Part shown: positions 17,568 through 25,982 of the stretch, piece after piece
Position numbering within the stretch: the stretch's first letter is position 1
Layout: each line of letters begins with the position of its first letter
Origin: LMUY01 sp964244585
GTDB taxonomy: Bacteria; Pseudomonadota; Alphaproteobacteria; Acetobacterales; Acetobacteraceae
Direction: 5' to 3'
NCBI GenBank assembly: GCA_964244585.1
Contig: CAXTJM010000003.1
Location: 171,470-235,469, forward strand
DNA length: 64,000 bases
Notes under the pieces: model-generated
What the model was told of the DNA's origin: nothing
Databases searched by the model: none
Seen by the model: only the letters and a program-made list of their open reading frames with translations
Translations under genes and position numbers: made by a program

Positions 17568-18731
17568 TCAGCCCATTTCCCCGTGCGGCCGGTCCGCGCC
17601 CAGCATGTGGCCCACCGCGTGCAGGCCGGGCAGCCGGTCGCATACGATCTTCGCCACGGCAAGCAACGGGACCGAGAGCAGGGCGCCCGGGATGCCCCAC
17701 ATCCAATCCCAGAAGAACAGCGACACGATCACCAGCACCGGGTTCAGCGTCAGCCGCCGTGCCAGCAGCATCGGGGTGACGGTCTCCCCTTCCAGCACAT
17801 GGATCATGAGGTAGATGCCTGCCGGCACGAAGGCGAATAGCGGGTTGTCGAAGGTGAACACCCCGACGACGAAGAACAGCACAACCCCCGTCATCGGCCC
17901 GATGATCGGGATGTAGTTGAGCAGGAAGGCGATGGTGCCGAACAGCAGCGGGTCCGGCATGCCGAGCAGCCAGACCTGCAAGCCGCTCAACGCACCCACC
18001 AGCAGGTTCATCACGGTGATGGTCGCCAGGTAGCCGGCCACGTTCTCCTCGATCTCCGAGGCGATCTCCACCGCGCGCTTCTTGTCCTCCAGGGTCGGCA
18101 GCACCTCGACCAGGCGGCGAAGCAGCGAATCACCGGCGGACAGGAAGAAGAACAGCAGCAGCAGGATGGTGAATCCATCCCCCAGCATCGTCCGCACGCC
18201 GCCGAGGATCGATCCGCCCAGGGAGGTGAGGCTGGACAGGCCGGACGCCCCCGACGACGGGCCTCCCTGTCCCGGCGTCACGCCCATCTTGTCGGTGAGC
18301 TTCTGATAACCCTGTTGCAGGTAGCCGATGGGCTCCTGGAGGAAACCGAGCTTCTGCTCCAGCTTCGGCAAGGCCTCGGGCGCCCGGCCGACCCAGTTGC
18401 TCGCCGGCACGGAGATCGCCGCCCCTACGCCGCTGACCAGGACGAACAGGCCCAGGATCAACACCAACGCCGCAAGCGGGCGTGGCAGGTGCAGCCGCTT
18501 GGTCAGCACGCGCATGAGCGGCGATAGCAGCAAGTACAGCACGATGGCCAGCGCGAACGGCATCAGGATCGCAGCGGCGAAATACAGGGTATACAGCACG
18601 GCCAATACGGCCAGCGTGCCAAGCGCCTTGCCGCCTGGGCGGGCAGGGGCCCGCATCTCCTCCCTGGCGGCCGCCGTGTGTTCCTCGTCGCCCCCGGTGC
18701 CGTGGTGCAGCATCGGCTCGGTCACGTCCAT
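17568..18731 (-). CDS. AI-2E family transporter
   Basis: 387-residue inner-membrane protein of the AI-2E/PerM family. Two helices at about 40-100, a large soluble loop at about 115-190, then a helix cluster with FLLNYIPIIGPMTGV and GIPGALLSVPLLAVAKI, all family landmarks. The substrate cannot be read from sequence. Annotated members range from AI-2 exporters to Na+/H+ antiporters. The loop holds a Gly/Ser-rich insert (QGGPSSGASGLSSL). Confidence 0.9.
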   Translation of the reverse strand: MDVTEPMLHHGTGGDEEHTAAAREEMRAPARPGGKALGTLAVLAVLYTLYFAAAILMPFALAIVLYLLLSPLMRVLTKRLHLPRPLAALVLILGLFVLVSGVGAAISVPASNWVGRAPEALPKLEQKLGFLQEPIGYLQQGYQKLTDKMGVTPGQGGPSSGASGLSSLTSLGGSILGGVRTMLGDGFTILLLLFFFLSAGDSLLRRLVEVLPTLEDKKRAVEIASEIEENVAGYLATITVMNLLVGALSGLQVWLLGMPDPLLFGTIAFLLNYIPIIGPMTGVVLFFVVGVFTFDNPLFAFVPAGIYLMIHVLEGETVTPMLLARRLTLNPVLVIVSLFFWDWMWGIPGALLSVPLLAVAKIVCDRLPGLHAVGHMLGADRPHGEMG

Positions 18732-18791
18732 GTCCGTCGGATCCCTTGGCCAAGGCAGCAGGCGACACTTGCGATCGCCCCGGTGCCCGGT

Positions 18792-19283
18792 TCAGGCCGG
18801 CTTGGCAAGGGCTGCCTCGATCGCGCCGCCCAAAGCGGCCGGGCTGGTGGAGGGCGCAAACCTGTCGATGACCTGGCCATCGCGGCCGACGAGGAATTTG
18901 GTGAAGTTCCACTTGATCGCGCCGATGCCGAGCACTCCCGGCTTGGCCTGCTTCAGCCACTGGAACAGCCCGTCGGCCCGGCTGCCGTTCACGTCGGTCT
19001 TCGCCATGACGGGAAACGTGACGTCGTAGCTGCTGGTGCAGAACGACGCGATCTGTTCGGCCGTCCCCGGTTCCTGCCCGCCGAACTGGTTGCAGGGGAA
19101 GCCCAGCACGGTCAACCCGGCGTCACGGTGCTGCCGCCACAACGCCTCCAGCCCCTCGTATTGCGGAGTGAACCCGCATTTGGAGGCCGTGTTGACGATC
19201 AGCAGCACCCGCCCCCGGTATGCGTCAAGCGGCTGGTCCTGGCCGTCCGCGGTTCGGACGGTGAAATCGAAGAATGTGGTCAC
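18792..19283 (-). CDS. glutathione peroxidase
   Basis: 163 residues of the GPx fold. The peroxidatic Cys is in NTASKCGFTPQY, followed by GFPCNQFGGQEPG and the WNFTKFLV motif that completes the Cys/Gln/Trp/Asn site. It is a Cys enzyme, probably thioredoxin-dependent like most bacterial GPx proteins (established for the family). It lies 52 bp downstream of chvG, a possible readthrough partner. Confidence 0.95.
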   Translation of the reverse strand: MTTFFDFTVRTADGQDQPLDAYRGRVLLIVNTASKCGFTPQYEGLEALWRQHRDAGLTVLGFPCNQFGGQEPGTAEQIASFCTSSYDVTFPVMAKTDVNGSRADGLFQWLKQAKPGVLGIGAIKWNFTKFLVGRDGQVIDRFAPSTSPAALGGAIEAALAKPA

Positions 19284-19335
19284 CTGCGTCCTCGCATCGC
19301 GTCATGGGCCAGTCTGGCAGCCGGCACGGGCTGGG

Positions 19336-21000
19336 TCATCCCTTCGGCAGGTGCAGGACAAACCGCGCCCCGAGCACGTGGCCCGCCTCATCCCGCCGGT
19401 TCTCCGCGGCGATCTGGCCCTTCAACGCCTCGACGATCTGCTTGCTGATCGACAACCCCAGGCCGGAATGCTGGCCGAACCGCTCGCCCTGCGGGCGCTC
19501 GGTATAGAAGCGGTTGAACACGTGCTCCAGCTTGGCCTCCGGCATGCCGGGACCCTCGTCGTCCACGCTCACCTCCACCATCGCGCCGGCTTCGCGCGCG
19601 CGCAGCACCACCCGGCCGTTGGCGGGGCTGAAACTGCTGGCATTGCCGATCAGGTTGCGCAGCACCTGCACCAGCCGGTCCTCCACCGCCTGCACCAGCA
19701 TCGGGCCGCCCGGCGCGTCCACCTCCAGCCGCACGCCGCCCTCCGGCCGGGTCGCCTCGTCGATCTCGGCCAGCAGGCGTAGGATCGCGACCACGTCCAC
19801 CGGGGCGGGCTCGGCACGGCTCAACTCGGCGTCCACCCGGCTGGCGTCGCTGATGTCGCTGATCAGTCGGTCCAGCCGGATCACATCCTCGGCGATGATG
19901 GCTAGCAGGCGGCGCTGCGCCACCGGGTCTTCCACCCGCCGCAACGTCTCGATGGCGCTGCGGATGCTGCTGAGCGGGTTCTTGATCTCATGCGCCACAT
20001 CGGCGGCGAAGCGTTCGGTGGCGTCCATGCGGGACCACAGCGCCTCCGAACTGTCGCGCAGGGCATGCGCCAGCTCCCCGATTTCGTCGGTCCGGCGCAG
20101 CAGCGTCGGCGGCACGGCGCCGGCGCGGCCATGCCCCTCCCGCATGTCCCGCGCCGCCTGGCTGAGCCGCAGGATCGGCCGCGCGATGGTCAGCGACAAG
20201 TACCAGGACAGCATCACCGTCAGCACCAGCGCGATCACGAACAGGCCCAGGATGGACATGCGGATCGCCGCCAGGCTGTCATCCACCTCCCGCGCGTCCC
20301 GCGTCAGCTGCACGATGCCGACCGTGTGGCGGTTGCGCGTCACCGGCTCGGCCACCGTCACCAGCAGTCGGTTATCCGCGGTGCGCCGGATGTACGGCGG
20401 CGTCTCGCGCCCCTGGTCGGAGGAGTTGAGCTTCAGTTCCGCCTTCACGTCCGGCTGCCAGTCCGGGCCGGCGGCGGACGGGCCGGTCTGCACCGTCGCG
20501 ATCTCCTGCCCATGCGGGACGAAGGACAGCAGCTTGTCGTAGACGGCCCCCACTGTGCCCTCGAACGGCCCGCGGTCGGCGGCGGGCGGCAGCGGCTGGG
20601 TGTTGATGGCGCCACCCACGCCTTCGCGCACCCGGCTGTCGGCGATGACCTGACCATCGGCGCTGTACAGCTTGGCCTGGCTGTTCGGGGTCGGGTCGGT
20701 CAGCCGGCGCAGCAAGGGCCGGGCAATGTCCGGCACCAGTTGCGGGTTGTCCGGGTCCGTCTCGCGCACGGCGCTCTCGCCCAGCGCCCCCGCGTAGATG
20801 CGGGCCTGCTCGCGCATGGCGGTGACCTCGTTCTCCAACAGGCCGTTCTGGTACTGGTCCAGGTACAGCAGGGCCGCCACCAGCAGCGCCAGCGGCAGCG
20901 CGTTGACCAGCAGGATGCGCCGCAGCAGCGGCGGCAGCCAGCGCCGCGGCACCGCGCGGCGGCGCACGACGATGACGGGCATCACGCCGATATCGGGCAA
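19336..21000 (-). CDS. chvG: sensor histidine kinase ChvG
   Basis: 554-residue membrane kinase of the acid/envelope-stress system. A TM near residues 28-48, a large periplasmic region, a second TM near 240-265, HAMP, the H-box FAADVAHEIKNPLSSIRS, and ATP-binding boxes NLIGNASSFSP, DEGPGMP and GLGLSI. The start is TTG 21000, immediately after the chvI stop, supported by AAGGAGG five bases upstream inside chvI. It partners ChvI (21001-21702). The usual downstream HprK/PTS genes are absent; glutathione peroxidase follows instead. Confidence 0.93.
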   Translation of the reverse strand: MPDIGVMPVIVVRRRAVPRRWLPPLLRRILLVNALPLALLVAALLYLDQYQNGLLENEVTAMREQARIYAGALGESAVRETDPDNPQLVPDIARPLLRRLTDPTPNSQAKLYSADGQVIADSRVREGVGGAINTQPLPPAADRGPFEGTVGAVYDKLLSFVPHGQEIATVQTGPSAAGPDWQPDVKAELKLNSSDQGRETPPYIRRTADNRLLVTVAEPVTRNRHTVGIVQLTRDAREVDDSLAAIRMSILGLFVIALVLTVMLSWYLSLTIARPILRLSQAARDMREGHGRAGAVPPTLLRRTDEIGELAHALRDSSEALWSRMDATERFAADVAHEIKNPLSSIRSAIETLRRVEDPVAQRRLLAIIAEDVIRLDRLISDISDASRVDAELSRAEPAPVDVVAILRLLAEIDEATRPEGGVRLEVDAPGGPMLVQAVEDRLVQVLRNLIGNASSFSPANGRVVLRAREAGAMVEVSVDDEGPGMPEAKLEHVFNRFYTERPQGERFGQHSGLGLSISKQIVEALKGQIAAENRRDEAGHVLGARFVLHLPKG

Positions 21001-21702
21001 TCAGGCCTCCTTGTAGCGGTAGCCTATCCCATACAGCGTCTCGATATGGTCGAAGCTGTCTTCCCCGGCGCGGAATTTCTTGCGGACGCGCTTGATGTGG
21101 CTGTCGATGGTGCGGTCATCGACGTAGATGTTCTCGCCATAGGCCGCGTCGATCAGCTGGTCGCGGGATTTGACCATGCCGGGCCGCGCCGCCAGCGCCT
21201 TGACCAGCAGGAACTCCGTCACCGTCAACTGGATGTCGTGGCCCTTCCACGTGCATTGGTGCTTGGTCTCGTCCAGCACCAGGTCGCCGCGGCTCATCAC
21301 CCCGCCGGGCGCCGCACCCGAGCCCTCCGCCCGGCTGTTCTCGTTGCGGCGCAGCAGGGCGCGGATACGCTCGATCAGCAGGCGCTGCGAGAACGGCTTG
21401 GTGATGTAGTCGTCCGCCCCCAGCCGCAGGCCCATCAACTCGTCCACCTCCTCGTCCTTCGAGGTCAGGAAGATGACCGGCATGCTGGAACGCTGCCGCA
21501 GCCGCTGCAGCAGCTCCATCCCGTCCATCCGGGGCATCTTGATGTCCAGCACAGCCAGGTCGACCGGACGCTGGGTCAACCCCTGCAACGCGCTCTCCCC
21601 GTCCGTGAAGGTACGGACCTGGAAGCCCTCCGCCTCCAGCGTCATGCTGACGGAGGTGAGGATGTTGCGGTCGTCGTCGACCAGGGCGATCGTTTGCTTC
21701 AT
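21001..21702 (-). CDS. chvI: response regulator ChvI
   Basis: 233-residue OmpR-type regulator. The receiver domain has IALVDDDRNIL, phospho-acceptor VLDIKMPRMDGMELL and FLTSKDEE with K in YITKPFSQ. The C-terminal winged helix ends VDDRTIDSHIKRVRKKFR and ETLYGIGYRYKEA, diagnostic of ChvI. ATG 21702 sits directly before the receiver. It is the first gene of the chvI-chvG operon and controls envelope and acid-response genes in relatives. Confidence 0.95.
   Translation of the reverse strand: MKQTIALVDDDRNILTSVSMTLEAEGFQVRTFTDGESALQGLTQRPVDLAVLDIKMPRMDGMELLQRLRQRSSMPVIFLTSKDEEVDELMGLRLGADDYITKPFSQRLLIERIRALLRRNENSRAEGSGAAPGGVMSRGDLVLDETKHQCTWKGHDIQLTVTEFLLVKALAARPGMVKSRDQLIDAAYGENIYVDDRTIDSHIKRVRKKFRAGEDSFDHIETLYGIGYRYKEA
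21006..21012 (-). promoter_or_regulatory. Shine-Dalgarno site inside the last codons of chvI, sets chvG TTG start
   Basis: AAGGAGG formed by the last chvI codons (AAG GAG GCC TGA) lies five bases before TTG 21000. This favours the TTG over the in-frame ATG at 20982, which is 23 bases away from any such site. Confidence 0.7.
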
Positions 21703-21779
21703 GGAAGGCGGGCCTTTGCGGATCGGAGGCAGGATCGTACCGGATTGTGGCGCAAAACGGACCGGACGGAGAACACACG

Positions 21780-22481
21780 ATGGCAGACCGGGCGGCGATC
21801 CTGTGGCAGGCCAGAACGCTGCTGCGCGCGGCCCGCTCGGCCACCCTGGCCACGGTGGAGGACGGGCAGCCCTATGCGGCGCTGGTGACCCCGGCGCCCG
21901 CACCGGACCTGTCGCTGCTGATGCTGCTGTCCGGCCTGTCGGCGCATACCAGGCAGCTGGCGGGCAATGGGCGCTGCGCCCTGATGGTGACGGGTGAGGC
22001 GACGGGCGCCAATCCGCAGACCGCGCCGCGCCTCACCGTCACCGGCATCGCCACGCCCGAGCCGGATGCGGCGCTGAAGGCGCGCTGGGTCGCCCGGCAT
22101 CCCTATGCGGCCTTCTATGCCGATCTCGGGGATTTCCGGCTGCTTCGGCTACGACCCTCCGGCGGCCAGTTCATCGGCGGGTTCGCCAGTGCCCACCGGC
22201 TTGCGGCCGCCGACCTCACCCCCGATCCGGACTGCGTGGCGGCCGTGCTCGCAGCCGAGCCTGCCATCCTGGCCCATGTCAACGCCAACCATGCCGACGC
22301 GCTCGCCCGCATCGCCGGCAGTCCCGGCTGGCGCCTGGCCGCAACCGACGTGGATGGCTGCGACCTGGTGCGGGAGGACGCCATCCTCCGGGTCCCCTGG
22401 TCCGCCCCGGTCGCGGATGCGGCCGGCATACGGGCCGAGCTGGTGCGCCTGGCTCGTGGGGGCCAGGGCGCGATCGTCTGA
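21780..22481 (+). CDS. HugZ/PNPOx-like FMN-binding split-barrel protein with DUF2470-like tail
   Basis: 233 residues. The N-terminal pyridoxamine-phosphate-oxidase-like barrel has ARSATLATVEDGQPYAALVTPA; the C-terminal part ILAHVNANHADALARIAG is the conserved heme-pocket-like segment of HugZ relatives. Some family members degrade heme, but no iron-uptake genes are adjacent, so that role is not assigned. ATG 21780 has GGAG eight bases upstream. It is divergent from chvI with 77 bp between. Confidence 0.85.
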   Translation: MADRAAILWQARTLLRAARSATLATVEDGQPYAALVTPAPAPDLSLLMLLSGLSAHTRQLAGNGRCALMVTGEATGANPQTAPRLTVTGIATPEPDAALKARWVARHPYAAFYADLGDFRLLRLRPSGGQFIGGFASAHRLAAADLTPDPDCVAAVLAAEPAILAHVNANHADALARIAGSPGWRLAATDVDGCDLVREDAILRVPWSAPVADAAGIRAELVRLARGGQGAIV

Positions 22482-22769
22482 GCTTACTTGGCGTCGACCG
22501 TGGATCGCCCTCGCTTCAGCGGCGTGGTGGCGGGGATTGCGACCCGGCGGTCGCAGCGCCCTGGCTGGAGAAGCCCGGCGATGCGAAGCGGGGCGAGAAT
22601 CCCTGGCGGCTCCCGTCGAACGCACCGCCGGGGCCGCCGCCAAGCGCAACCGGCGCTGGCGCGAAGCCGCGGTCGGCGCCGGGGAGCGACCCGTCCGCGC
22701 GCTGCCCCGAAGACGTCAACCCGCCTTCGGGACGCCGGCTGAAGGTCGCGATGCCGCGTCCGCGCAATC

Positions 22770-22959
22770 CGGTGCGGTATCCCTCCCCGCGGACGAAGTC
22801 GCAGTCGACAGCGACGATGGCTGGGGTCTGGGTCCGGACGGGTCGGGCGAGGGCTTGCCGATCATGCGCTGCCTGGCGGCGCGGGTAGGCGGCCATGTCG
22901 GGATCGCCGGCGTGGATGGCTGGACCGTGGCCTCGCTCACCCTGCCCAGACCGCTTTGA
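22770..22959 (+). pseudogene. probable C-terminal remnant of a histidine-kinase ATPase domain
   Basis: Forward reading in the frame ending at TGA 22957-22959 gives DSDDGWGLGPDGSGEGLP, then IMRCLAARVGG and GWTVASLTLPR. This is the G1/G2 ATP-lid end of a HATPase domain, where kinases have D-G-x-G-L and G-L-x-x-x-x-x-L-A. No start codon, H-box or N-box precedes it, and upstream sequence in the same frame is Arg/Ala-rich noise. The rest of 22482-23154 (about 670 bp) has no convincing gene; a reverse open frame (22516-22977) is judged unlikely. Confidence 0.5.
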
Positions 22960-23154
22960 CCCGGTGGCACAGCGCACGACGCATGGCGGTGTGGTGGCTG
23001 GTCGGCACCGGCCTTACCCTGGCAGCGGCCCAGGCGGAGCGGGTGCGCCGCCATGTGGACCAGCCTGCGCTGTGCCTCGGCTCCGCCGTCCTGCTGCGGG
23101 GGGATACTTGCACGGCACCGCGCCAAATACGGGCGCTACTGCTATGATGGCGGT

Positions 23155-23580
23155 ATGGACGGCCTGCAGATCACCCCGCGCATCCGGCTGGCCGAGTCCG
23201 AGCTGGTGGAACGCTTCATCGCCGCCGCAGGCCCGGGCGGGCAGAACGTCAACAAGGTGGCCACCGCCGTGCAGCTCCGCTTCGATGCCCTGCGTTCACC
23301 GGCCCTGACGCCGTCCATCCGCGCCCGCCTCGCGCTGCTGGCCGGGCGGCGCATGACGGCGGACGGCATCCTGGTCATCGCCGCCAACCGCCACCGAACG
23401 CAGGAGCGCAACCGCGCCGATGCGCGGGAGCGCCTGGCCGAGCTGATCCGCACGGCGGCGGTGGCACCGGTCTACCGGGTGAAGACGCGCCCGACCTTGG
23501 CCAGCAAGCGGCGGCGGCTGGACGCGAAGACCGCCCGCAGCGGGGTCAAGCGCGATCGTGGCCGCCCGGAGGGCGACTAG
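23155..23580 (+). CDS. arfB: peptidyl-tRNA hydrolase ArfB
   Basis: 141 residues. A stand-alone GGQ domain (AAAGPGGQNVNKVATAVQLRF) with a short basic C-terminal tail (KTRPTLASKRRRLDAKTARSG) that in ArfB/YaeJ enters the empty mRNA channel of stalled ribosomes. It rescues non-stop complexes. It is too short for a class I release factor and has no codon-recognition domain. The stop codon lies inside a hairpin (23577-23620). Confidence 0.93.
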   Translation: MDGLQITPRIRLAESELVERFIAAAGPGGQNVNKVATAVQLRFDALRSPALTPSIRARLALLAGRRMTADGILVIAANRHRTQERNRADARERLAELIRTAAVAPVYRVKTRPTLASKRRRLDAKTARSGVKRDRGRPEGD

Positions 23581-23620
23581 ACCATGACCGGCGCAAGATA
23601 AGTCGCCGGTCCTGGTCTAG
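23577..23620. terminator. hairpin terminator overlapping the arfB stop codon
   Basis: Two nested inverted repeats, CTAGACCA/TGGTCTAG outside and GACCGGCG/CGCCGGTC inside, with a one-base mismatch between them and a loop of about ten bases. The outer arm includes the arfB TAG. It lies between the convergent arfB and metW genes. Confidence 0.65.
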
Positions 23621-23678
23621 CACATTGTTTTAGCGAGCATGTTTACCGCCAGGCGACTCGGCCCGAGGCGGTCATGCT

Positions 23679-24314
23679 CTAACGAATGCGGCGGAGCAGG
23701 AACAAGGCCTGCTCGCCGAACAGGTTCGCCATACTGGGCGCCCGGCGCCAGGGCGAGCGCCGCCCCGCCTCGTCCACCGCCAGCCAGCGCTCCACCGCAT
23801 AGCCTTCCTGCGCGCACAGTTCGAAGAAGTCGCGCACGCTGCACGGGTGGATGTTGGGGGTCTCGTGCCAGGGACGGTCCCAGGTCTTGGTCATCGGCAT
23901 GCGGCCGCCCACCAGCAACTGCCATCGCACCCGCCAGTGGCCGAAATTGGGGAACGACACCAGCGCGCGGGTGCCGATCCGCAGCATCTGGCGCAGCACC
24001 TCCCGCGGGCGCTCCACCGCCTGCAAGGTGCGGGACAGCACGACGTAGTCGAAGGCGGAATCGGGATAGTGTTCCAGATCCGAGTCGGCATCGCCGTGCA
24101 TCACCGGCAGGCCGTGCGCCACGGCATGCGTCACGGCCGCCATGTCCAACTCGATGCCCCGCGCGTCGCAGCCGCGGGTGCGGAACAGGTGTTCGATCAG
24201 GCTGCCATCGCCGCTGCCGATATCCAGCACCCGGCTGCCGGGTGCGATCATCTCGCTCATCAGCCGCAGGTCCAGACGCATGTTCTTGGCGACGAATTGC
24301 ACGGGTTCCTTCAT
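23679..24314 (-). CDS. metW: methionine biosynthesis protein MetW
   Basis: 211-residue class I SAM-methyltransferase-like protein. Motif I is VLDIGSGDGSLIEHL, followed by GIELD and VVLSRTLQAV; the region VSFPNFGHWRVRWQLLVGGRMP is the MetW hallmark. MetW works with MetX in homoserine acylation in many proteobacteria. Here it is not next to metX, which lies 4.6 kb away on the other strand. It overlaps nothing and has a 38 bp gap to the upstream glycosyl-1-phosphate transferase. Confidence 0.93.
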   Translation of the reverse strand: MKEPVQFVAKNMRLDLRLMSEMIAPGSRVLDIGSGDGSLIEHLFRTRGCDARGIELDMAAVTHAVAHGLPVMHGDADSDLEHYPDSAFDYVVLSRTLQAVERPREVLRQMLRIGTRALVSFPNFGHWRVRWQLLVGGRMPMTKTWDRPWHETPNIHPCSVRDFFELCAQEGYAVERWLAVDEAGRRSPWRRAPSMANLFGEQALFLLRRIR

Positions 24315-24352
24315 GCCGCCCGAACCCCGTCGCTCAATCCCTGCTCACCCGA

Positions 24353-25804
24353 TCAGAACGCGTTCCGGCTGCGGACCTCCCGCAGGACCGTGATCAGCAT
24401 GATCTTGATATCGAACCGGACGGACCAGTTTTCAATGTAGAACAGGTCGCAGGCGACGCGCTGCTCGATCTGGTCCACCGTGGTCGTCTCGCCGCGCCAT
24501 CCATTCACCTGCGCCCATCCGGTGATCCCCGGCTTCACCCGGTGCCGCACGGCGTATTGCTGCACCACCTCGGTGAACAGCCGGTCCGCCGCCTTCGTGT
24601 TCGGCGCGTGCGGGCGGGGGCCGACCAGCGACATCGTGCCGTTGATCACGTTGAACAGTTGCGGCAGCTCGTCGATCGACAGCTTGCGGATCAGCCGGCC
24701 CACGCGGGTGATGCGCGGGTCGCCCCGCGTGGTCTGCTTGTCCGCCAGCAAATCCGCCATGCCGTGATGCATGGAGCGGAACTTGTAACAAAGGAACAGG
24801 CGGTTGTTGAACCCCATGCGCGGCTGCCGGAACAGCACCGGCCCGCGGGAATCGAGCTTGATCAGCAGCGCAGTCAGCAGCAGCACGGGCGAGAGCACCA
24901 TCAGCGCCAACGCGCCGACGCCATAATCCAGCAGCGCCTTTTCCAGCGCGCGCCAATCCTTCAGCGGCGCTTCCCGCACCGAGACGACGGCGTTGCGGCC
25001 GATGCCGTCGAACTGCGTGCGGGCGAACCGCAGCCCGGCCAGGTCCGTGGTCAGCACGATATCGGCCACGGTGCTGGCGAGCTGGTCCATGATGGACTTG
25101 ATGCGCTCGACGGCGCTGAGCGGCAGGGCGACGACGATCACGTCGATCTTCTCCACCCGCGACCGCTGCACCAGCTCTGCGACGGTGCCCCGCACCTCGA
25201 CGCCCAGTTGGCTCGGCGGCACGCGGGACATGCGGTCGTCGTAGATGCCCACGATCCGGTAGGCGTAGGGTTCGTCGCGCAGGCGCTCGATGAACTCGCG
25301 GCTGAAATCGCCCAGGCCGATGATGGCGATCTTGCGTGCCAGCCGGCCGTTCGCCGTCCAATGCCGCATCAGCCGCGCCAGCGGGATGCGGCTGAGACCC
25401 ACCAGCACGGCGGCCGTCACCGCCCAGAGCAGCGGCCAACTGCGGACCGGCAGGCTGCCCTGGTACAGCACGAACAGGCAGGCGATGAGGCAGAACATCC
25501 CGATGAGCAGCGGCTTGATCAACAGGCGGAGCTGGGTGGCGACCGACAGCAGCGTCGCCTGCGCATAGGCGCCGTCGCGCGCCAGGCCCAGGCTGGCGGC
25601 CACTGTGCCCGCCAGCGCGGCAAGCTGGACCGGGCCTTCCGGGTAGCTCCCGTAGATCCAGGTGACCGACAGGACCGAGAGCAGGCTGGCAAGGGCCAGC
25701 AGCACCAGGTCCGCGACCCTGACCATGCCGGCGACCACCGCGAGCGATACGGTATCGGCTGGCGAACCCTCCTCGGCCGCGGGGCCTGGCAGAGTGTCGG
25801 ACAT
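24353..25804 (-). CDS. undecaprenyl-phosphate glucose phosphotransferase
   Basis: 483 residues. Four N-terminal membrane helices (about 25-155), a nucleotide-binding-like middle region (IAIIGLGDFSREFIERL), a fifth helix, then the C-terminal bacterial sugar-transferase domain with FRQPRMGFNN, YKFRSMHHG, RKLSIDELPQLFNVI, MSLVGPRPHAP and KPGITGWAQVNG. The family loads glucose-1-phosphate onto undecaprenyl phosphate to start exopolysaccharide synthesis. No other polysaccharide genes are adjacent. ATG 25804 is preferred; longer starts would add an uncharacteristic leader. Confidence 0.93.
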   Translation of the reverse strand: MSDTLPGPAAEEGSPADTVSLAVVAGMVRVADLVLLALASLLSVLSVTWIYGSYPEGPVQLAALAGTVAASLGLARDGAYAQATLLSVATQLRLLIKPLLIGMFCLIACLFVLYQGSLPVRSWPLLWAVTAAVLVGLSRIPLARLMRHWTANGRLARKIAIIGLGDFSREFIERLRDEPYAYRIVGIYDDRMSRVPPSQLGVEVRGTVAELVQRSRVEKIDVIVVALPLSAVERIKSIMDQLASTVADIVLTTDLAGLRFARTQFDGIGRNAVVSVREAPLKDWRALEKALLDYGVGALALMVLSPVLLLTALLIKLDSRGPVLFRQPRMGFNNRLFLCYKFRSMHHGMADLLADKQTTRGDPRITRVGRLIRKLSIDELPQLFNVINGTMSLVGPRPHAPNTKAADRLFTEVVQQYAVRHRVKPGITGWAQVNGWRGETTTVDQIEQRVACDLFYIENWSVRFDIKIMLITVLREVRSRNAF

Positions 25805-25982
25805 GCCTGCCTTTCCGGGGTTTGGGGTTACGGCCGGGCGGGCGGCCAGCAGGATCTGGTCATGGTGGGATATCATCGTCCCGGCATCATGCCAAAATCC
25901 CATGAAGGCGGCGTGACGACAGGTCTTAACAGCTATGACCGGGACTATCGGAGACAAGCGGGTTTTTAGACAGGGCTCAGTG
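25805..25982. other. intergenic region upstream of the sugar transferase
   Basis: 178 bp between the tyrA stop and the sugar-transferase start, both reverse-strand genes. It is less GC-rich and probably carries the sugar-transferase promoter. I see no clear terminator for tyrA and no small gene with a ribosome-binding site. Confidence 0.4.

Noticed and set aside
22516..22977. Reverse-strand open frame of about 150 codons (Gly/Pro/Ser-rich)
   Set aside because: GC3 is high, but no motif, no ribosome-binding site and no overlap logic; the forward kinase-like reading in part of the same region is more protein-like. Left as unlikely.
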